A stretch of DNA of 20,175 nt, from IMG/VR virus record IMGVR_UViG_3300042691_008255, positions 1 to 20,175 of that record, one strand, 5' to 3'. Source of the DNA: a virus. Positions 15,476 to 20,175 of the stretch are shown here, piece after piece. How positions within the stretch are numbered: position 1 is the first letter of the stretch; each line of letters begins with the position of its first letter. The position numbers were made by a program, and so were the translations under genes. The notes below the pieces were generated by a model. The model did no database searches, was not told the origin of the DNA, and worked only from the letters and a program-made list of their open reading frames with translations.

Positions 15476-16540
15476 TTAATCAGTTTCGTCTATTTCAAAT
15501 GTATAAACATCGGGAGACCTAGATAGTGATATATCTACCATCTGAGCAACTCTGCGTCTAAATGCCGCCAATGAATCAGATCCATCATCATTCTGATTTC
15601 GGAATCTACCTCTATCTGCATCAGCTTGATCAGTGCCTCTTAATCTTGCATTCAACTCATTAGTGGTTCCATAATAGTTTACTTCATCGGGATTCATCAT
15701 AGAGTTAATATCACCAAACATCTCGGAAACAAATCTGATTTTATTTGCACTAATAACTCTCTTTGTTGTTGTATCGGCACCAACATCCTTTGGTATCAGA
15801 TAACCATGAACTGTTAATTGAAATGAAGAACGAACAACACGGTCTTGACCGGTTGTATTATTATCTTCTATACCCATTGAATCCATGTATGTTGAAAATT
15901 TGTAATAATTCTTATCACCAAATGCCTGCCCATTGAAATGAACGAATTGTTCGAGAATATGGTTTAGTTGATTTTGATATTCGCACCAAACTATAAAGTC
16001 ATACGTAATATCAACAAAATCTGGCATAGGAGTTAGATAATACTCATACGATGGTTTTCTTTCATATTGAGTTGTAAATCTATCATAAGGTGTCATTCTG
16101 TTATATCTATGTTGCATTACATAATAAAGTTGTTTTGTTGTTGCAACTTTATTTCTACGCATTTCTTGTTTTATAGCAACATTAGATCTTCTAAACGTTA
16201 TCAATGGTATTATTGTTTTTCCTTTTTTATCTTTCAAGAATCCATCTTTTTGTATAGATGCCCACTTTTCAGAATTTGCATATATCACCGGAACAACAAT
16301 AGCTTCACCATTGTCTTCTACACGAAGCATCATTTTTTGATCAATAAAAGATTTTACAGAAAAATCTATATCGTAAAGTGTAATGGAAACGCTACGTGTT
16401 TTATCTTTATCTCTACGAGTTTGTAATTGTCTTCCTTTACCTAAATCTTGTCTTTGATTTTGTTCTGAACGAACATCGTCAATAAAAGAATCACGAGTTC
16501 TTCTTATTGGCGGTTTTCTATATTTTGCAGAATTAACCAT
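15476..16540 (-). CDS. 15: Tail terminator / sheath stabilising protein (gp15-like)
   Basis: 354 residues against about 272 in T4 gp15, which caps the tail tube and sheath and provides the head-binding surface. Matching features are V-P-V-I-Y-A-N-S-E-K-W near residue 85, I-I-P-L-I-T-F-R-R-S and then P-Y-D-R-F-T-T. These are followed by T-P-M-P-D-F-V-D-I-T-Y-D-F-I-V-W-C-E-Y, the Q-L-N-H-I-L-E-Q-F helix and Q-L-T-V-H-G-Y-L-I-P-K. This order of segments parallels gp15. The basic N-terminal 50 residues and an Asp/Arg-rich C-terminus are extensions of unknown role. The ATG overlaps the upstream stop by one base (TAATG), implying translational coupling; no strong ribosome site is seen. Assignment is by remembered motifs plus position after the neck genes. 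Confidence 0.72.
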   Translation of the reverse strand: MVNSAKYRKPPIRRTRDSFIDDVRSEQNQRQDLGKGRQLQTRRDKDKTRSVSITLYDIDFSVKSFIDQKMMLRVEDNGEAIVVPVIYANSEKWASIQKDGFLKDKKGKTIIPLITFRRSNVAIKQEMRRNKVATTKQLYYVMQHRYNRMTPYDRFTTQYERKPSYEYYLTPMPDFVDITYDFIVWCEYQNQLNHILEQFVHFNGQAFGDKNYYKFSTYMDSMGIEDNNTTGQDRVVRSSFQLTVHGYLIPKDVGADTTTKRVISANKIRFVSEMFGDINSMMNPDEVNYYGTTNELNARLRGTDQADADRGRFRNQNDDGSDSLAAFRRRVAQMVDISLSRSPDVYTFEIDETD

Positions 16541-17064
16541 TATATGTTACTCGGAATATCATTATGATCAGTTGTTATTGCTGGTCTAAATTCTTCTATA
16601 TGTATTCTTGAACGTCTTGTTAAGTGCGTTGTTGCAACTATGGAAACATTGTGACCCCATCTTTCAGTAGCAAAAGAATAGTCAGGATTCTTTCCACCAA
16701 AGAATTGATTTTCTTGAACACCATCTATTTCCCACCACTCACCATTGTATTCTATAACATCACCCACTTCAACAAAAATTTCAACATCTTTCAAAAATTC
16801 TCTAATAAAGGCAAATGTGGCTGCCTGTTGATAATCTTGACCAAATTCAGTTCCTTCGTAAGTTTGTGCCTGATAGTCTATGAGTGCAGGAACTTTGACT
16901 GGACTATGATATACTTTCTTATCAGATTCATTATACAAATTTGTTTTTGTATTTTCCAAAGAAAGTTTATAGACAGCAACTTCTGTATCTATTATATCTG
17001 CCACCAATTCCATATTGAACTTGTGAACAAGATTTGCGTCTCTCTGTCCGTGAAATAATGGCAT
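16540..17064 (-). CDS. 14: Neck / head-tail connector protein (gp14-like)
   Basis: 174 residues, shorter than T4 gp14 (256). The start M-P-L-F-H-G-Q-R-D-A-N-L-V is followed by a helix and a strand-rich core. That core has A-T-F-A-F-I-R-E-F-L, V-E-V-G-D-V-I-E-Y-N-G-E-W-W-E-I-D and then E-N-Q-F-F-G-G-K-N-P-D-Y-S-F. This GDxIxY...EID...GKxPxY layout is one I associate with neck proteins of T4-type phages. Such proteins join the DNA-filled head to the tail terminator. The ATG has AGGATA just upstream, and the gap to the gp13-like gene is 4 nt. Its stop overlaps the start of the gp15-like gene. The 13-14-15 order is the T4 order, which supports the call; motif support alone is moderate. Confidence 0.6.
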   Translation of the reverse strand: MPLFHGQRDANLVHKFNMELVADIIDTEVAVYKLSLENTKTNLYNESDKKVYHSPVKVPALIDYQAQTYEGTEFGQDYQQAATFAFIREFLKDVEIFVEVGDVIEYNGEWWEIDGVQENQFFGGKNPDYSFATERWGHNVSIVATTHLTRRSRIHIEEFRPAITTDHNDIPSNI

Positions 17065-17068
17065 ATTA

Positions 17069-19726
17069 TTATCCTATAAATACTGCTAAAGGTGTTCCGT
17101 TGAGACTTACCGATAATGCCTCCGTTTCCATTCTTTTTGCTTCTAATAATTTAGCACGAGTCATTGTATCTAACATGGTTCTTAATTGATCAACTAATAC
17201 TTGTTTTTCCGTTCCTGCGGCTGAAATTAAATCTGCAGAGTTTAGGGTTGCTTCTGAATTACCGATTGGCATTGAACCATATTTACCTCTGACATATCCC
17301 AACATTTCTTTTACAAGTGCAAGACCGAAAGAATATATCCAAGTTCTTCCGGCAGAATTTATATTTGAATATACCATGTGATCGTATGGAGCATTTGACA
17401 TATCAGACACAGTTCCATTTGCGTATTTCAATGGATTACTTCTTTCTTCTTTTACAATATATTCAATCCATAGTTTGAAATCTCTTGTTGGGACTGGAAA
17501 TATACGGAGTTCATTATTTATCAATTCAAAACTAAAAGCAGACTTACGCATCATATCGTTAAATTCTATTGCCTGAACTCGGAGTAAATCGGCATACATG
17601 GGCATCAACATAAATGATACACCGGTTGAATATGCTCCAAATCCGAAGGTGTCTAACATTGCCTGATTACCTAAATATGGATCATAAAAACGCATTGAAG
17701 CCGGTGGTGAATAATGATGAACTCTTTTTATTTCTATTGAACCACTTGGAGCTTTTATATCACGAATGAGTGTATCTAAATCATATTTTTGTTTACCAAC
17801 ATTTATATCTATTGATGACGAATAGAAATTTATATTACCGTTTGTAAATGTCTCGCTACCATATTCGGTTGCAAGTTGAATTAGAGGTCCCATACCGGTG
17901 GATATATTTCTATGTGTAAGATTTGAACCAGTTGATGATCCGATTATACTTAATAAATTTTGTTGGATGTTAAATTGATTTACATGGTAAGAATACTCGT
18001 ATATTGCTTCCTCAAAACAAGTATAGAAATTAACATCTTTCAATTCTACCGTTACCATTGGATAACCTAATCTTTTTGCACACCAATCTGCAAAAGCATC
18101 TGCATCTGATTGAAATTCTGGATCATTATCAAATGTTCCAAATGGCGTGCTTCCGGTTGTAAAACTTGAAGAACCCGGCCAAATAGGAAACTTTGTCATC
18201 AATATCTTTGAACGAATCATGGTATCTACTATGCGTTTCAAATCTTCAATTAGTGCCTGTTTTTCCGTAGAAGCCGCACTTAATAGATCCGCCGAGTTCA
18301 ATGTTGTTTCTGCCGCACCAATAGGCATACTTCCATATTTACCCCTAATATACCCAAGTTTTTCTTTGGATAATGCTAATGTATATTTGAATATCCATTG
18401 TCTACCAACAGAATTTATATCGGAATAGTCTATTCTACTACCACTATTGCTAACTTCATGGATATTATATTGAACATTATATTGATCAACATAGTTGGAG
18501 TATTCCATCACAGACTGTTCAAATAGAGCATAGAATGTAGATGGTTGGATTTCAACCGATTGCATTGGATAACCCAATTCTCTGGAGCACCAGTCTGCAA
18601 CATTATCTGCATCAGTTTGGAAATCGGTATCACTATCGTAATAACCGAATGGAGTGCTACCGGTGGCAAAACTTGAAGAACCTGGCCAATTTGGAAAGTT
18701 TTTCATAAGAATTTTGGAACGAATCATTATGTCTACTAATCGTTTTAATTCTTCCATCAATGCCTGTTTCTCGGTTGTTCCGGCAGAAATCAAATCCGCA
18801 GAATTTAATGATGTCTCGGCAAGACCGATTGGCATGGATGGGAATTTTCCTCTGATATATCCAAGTTTTTCTTTTGCAGATGCCAGTGTATATTTGAATA
18901 CCCATTGACGACCAACTGTATTTATATCTGTATATTGTATTCTATTACTACTGTTATCTATTAAGTCATAGATATTGTTTTCATTGTTATACTGATCAAC
19001 ATAATTGGAGTATTCCATCACTGCATTTTCAAATAGGGCATAAAATGTTGTTGCTTGCATTTCAACTTTTTGTAATGGATAACCCAATTCTTTTGCACAC
19101 CAGTCTGCAACATTATCGGCATCAGCTCGAAAATCAGTATCATTATCATAGTAACCAAACGGAGTGCTACCAGTAGCAAAACTACTTGAACCAGGCCATA
19201 TTGGAAAATTAGTCATAAGAATTTTTGAACGTATCATAATATCAACGATGCGTTTCAGTTCTTCGATTAGTGCCTGTTTTTCAGTAGTTGCTGCTGAAAG
19301 TAAATCTGCAGCATTAAGAGTAGTTTCACCATTTGGAATTGGGATAGAACCATATTTCCCTCTGATATATCCTAAATTTTCTTTGGCCAATGCTAAAGTG
19401 TATTTGAATACCCATTGTCTACCAACAGGATTTATATCAGCATATTCTATTCTTCCATCTGGATCTTGTGTTAAAGCATGAACATCATTTTGAGCATTGT
19501 ATTGATCAACATGATTTGAGTATTCCATTACAGCTTCTTCAAAACACGCATAAAAATTTGATGCCTGTAATTCTACATCCATGAGTGGATAACCAAGTCT
19601 TCTAGCACACCAATCCGCAACATTATCAGCATCAGTTTGAAAACTTGCTTCAGAATCGTAAAATCCGAATGGAGTGCTACCTGTTGTAAAACTACTTGAA
19701 CCAGGCCATATTGGAATGTCTGTCAT
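17069..19726 (-). CDS. 13: Neck protein (gp13-like) with four tandem modules
   Basis: An 885-residue protein built from four in-frame copies of one module starting at residues 1, 171, 341 and 510. Each copy opens M-T/K-x-x-P-x-W-P-G-S-S-S-F, continues with a helical part (A-D-x-x-A-D-W-C and E-Y-S-x-x-V), and copies 1-3 end in G-R-Q-W-x-F-K-Y-T-L-A, L-G-Y-I-R-G-K and M-I-R-S-K-I-L. Only the last copy (376 residues) carries a central domain of about 190 residues (I-E-I-K-R-V-H-H-Y, F-M-L-M-P-M-Y-A-D-L, R-I-F-P-V-P), the arrangement expected of a complete neck protein. T4 gp13 is about 309 residues. The gene starts directly after the phoH stop (TAAATG), with GAGAAG as probable ribosome site. 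No convincing ribosome sites precede the internal Met codons, so one long chain is expected. The gp13 call relies on motif recall and T4-like synteny. Confidence 0.68.
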   Translation of the reverse strand: MTDIPIWPGSSSFTTGSTPFGFYDSEASFQTDADNVADWCARRLGYPLMDVELQASNFYACFEEAVMEYSNHVDQYNAQNDVHALTQDPDGRIEYADINPVGRQWVFKYTLALAKENLGYIRGKYGSIPIPNGETTLNAADLLSAATTEKQALIEELKRIVDIMIRSKILMTNFPIWPGSSSFATGSTPFGYYDNDTDFRADADNVADWCAKELGYPLQKVEMQATTFYALFENAVMEYSNYVDQYNNENNIYDLIDNSSNRIQYTDINTVGRQWVFKYTLASAKEKLGYIRGKFPSMPIGLAETSLNSADLISAGTTEKQALMEELKRLVDIMIRSKILMKNFPNWPGSSSFATGSTPFGYYDSDTDFQTDADNVADWCSRELGYPMQSVEIQPSTFYALFEQSVMEYSNYVDQYNVQYNIHEVSNSGSRIDYSDINSVGRQWIFKYTLALSKEKLGYIRGKYGSMPIGAAETTLNSADLLSAASTEKQALIEDLKRIVDTMIRSKILMTKFPIWPGSSSFTTGSTPFGTFDNDPEFQSDADAFADWCAKRLGYPMVTVELKDVNFYTCFEEAIYEYSYHVNQFNIQQNLLSIIGSSTGSNLTHRNISTGMGPLIQLATEYGSETFTNGNINFYSSSIDINVGKQKYDLDTLIRDIKAPSGSIEIKRVHHYSPPASMRFYDPYLGNQAMLDTFGFGAYSTGVSFMLMPMYADLLRVQAIEFNDMMRKSAFSFELINNELRIFPVPTRDFKLWIEYIVKEERSNPLKYANGTVSDMSNAPYDHMVYSNINSAGRTWIYSFGLALVKEMLGYVRGKYGSMPIGNSEATLNSADLISAAGTEKQVLVDQLRTMLDTMTRAKLLEAKRMETEALSVSLNGTPLAVFIG
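18200..19726 (-). repeat. Three 507-510-nt tandem neck-module repeats
   Basis: Units begin at 19726, 19216 and 18706 (510 nt apart); the fourth, longer unit begins at 18199 after 507 nt. The Met codon and P-x-W-P-G-S-S-S motif recur at every junction, consistent with whole-gene duplications fused by loss of the stop and C-terminal tail. Residue identity between the first three units is high by eye. Confidence 0.9.
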
Positions 19727-20175
19727 TTACTTCTCGGTTTTATTTTCTTCAAAATACTTTAATATATCATCAACAATAGGATGACGATGGTTTGTTTTTA
19801 ATTCGTAAACCCCCAATCCTTGTATCTTATCTCTCATATTAAATAAATATGGCAAACCAGAATCTTTTTTCTGTTTTAGGTCAATTTGTGATATATCACC
19901 AGTTAGCATCATCTTTGAATTGATACCAAGACGAGATAATATCATTTCCATTTGTGCCTTAGTTACATTCTGTGATTCATCAACTACTACACATGCATTC
20001 ACAAATGTTCTACCACGAAGAAAACTTATAGGAGCAATTTCTATCTTATCTTCCGCCATTAACTTTTCAATTTTCTCTTTACTATAAAGCATACACATAT
20101 TTGCGTGTATAGGAGCTACCCAAGGATCCATTTTTTCTTTTATATTACCAGGCAAAAATCCCAAGTCTTCGTTTG
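19727..20175 (-). CDS. phoH: PhoH-like ATPase, C-terminal part (5' end beyond window)
   Basis: 149 codons are visible; the frame is open to the window edge (N-E-D-L-G-F-L-P-G-N), so the gene is cut and the TTG at 20164 is not its start. Family features present are D-L-G-F-L-P-G-N-I-K-E-K-M-D-P-W, P-I-S-F-L-R-G-R-T-F, the Walker B-type strand V-V-V-D-E-S-Q-N, T-G-D-I-S-Q-I-D-L and the final N-H-R-H-P-I-V-D-D-I-L. The Walker A loop would lie upstream and is not seen. PhoH proteins are P-loop ATPases common in phages, often in marine T4-like genomes. Their role in infection is unsettled; RNA metabolism has been suggested. The stop abuts the neck gene ATG, so the two are probably cotranscribed. 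Another copy of ATATTTAT occurs inside this gene at 19843-19850, 117 nt before the neck start. Confidence 0.92.
   Translation of the reverse strand, partial: NEDLGFLPGNIKEKMDPWVAPIHANMCMLYSKEKIEKLMAEDKIEIAPISFLRGRTFVNACVVVDESQNVTKAQMEMILSRLGINSKMMLTGDISQIDLKQKKDSGLPYLFNMRDKIQGLGVYELKTNHRHPIVDDILKYFEENKTEK

Noticed and set aside
17065-17068. Possible separate promoter between the two neck genes
   Set aside because: The gap is 4 nt; TATAAATA-like letters nearby fall within the gp13-like coding sequence (A-V-F-I-G end) on the plus strand.
18190-18230. Internal start making the last neck module a separate protein
   Set aside because: A Met codon is present at 18199 but no Shine-Dalgarno-like sequence precedes it, and the frame is continuous from 19726.

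Overview
The window is a block of late virion genes from a T4-type contractile-tailed bacteriophage (myovirus morphology, Caudoviricetes). Every credible gene lies on the minus strand, so transcription runs from high to low coordinates. The gene order is phoH-like, neck (gp13-like), neck (gp14-like), tail terminator (gp15-like), small coiled-coil protein, tail sheath (gp18), tail tube (gp19), a gp26-like chaperone or hub-assembly protein with a small out-of-frame extension, tape measure, and a giant baseplate/tail protein. This matches the T4 head-to-tail morphogenesis order. The DNA is AT-rich and densely packed, with no gap longer than about 125 bases. No tRNA, CRISPR array, insertion sequence, integrase or host gene is visible. 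The host cannot be told from this sequence; a marine T4-like phage is only an impression from the PhoH gene and the style of the neck protein.

Region by region (in transcription order): 20175-19727 is the C-terminal part of a PhoH-like ATPase, cut by the window edge. 19726-15476 holds three tightly coupled connector genes (gaps of 0 to 4 nt or a 1-nt overlap). The first is an 885-residue protein that carries four tandem copies of a neck-protein module. 15408-12024 holds a small coiled-coil protein, a long sheath (812 residues) and the tube. 11899-10810 holds the gp26-like gene and a 78-codon out-of-frame extension; the two frames overlap for only 23 nt, and that stretch contains a T7 run, which suggests a programmed frameshift. 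10740-6508 is a 1410-residue tape measure. 6457-1 is an open frame of at least 2152 codons with no stop in the window. It contains three separate families of tandem repeats (20, 34 and 44 residues) and ends, at the window edge, in a module that looks like a baseplate/tail-tube component.

How they work together: the sheath and tube polymerise on a baseplate platform to a length set by the tape measure, with the gp26-like/extension pair as probable tape-measure or tube assembly chaperone. The gp15-like protein caps the tail, and the gp13/gp14-like proteins join it to the filled head.

The most unusual observations are the giant triple-repeat protein, the in-frame quadruplication of the neck module, the probable +1/-2 frameshift before the tape measure, and an exact 8-mer (ATATTTAT on the coding strand) 27 to 51 nt before the start codon in all six intergenic gaps longer than 10 nt.
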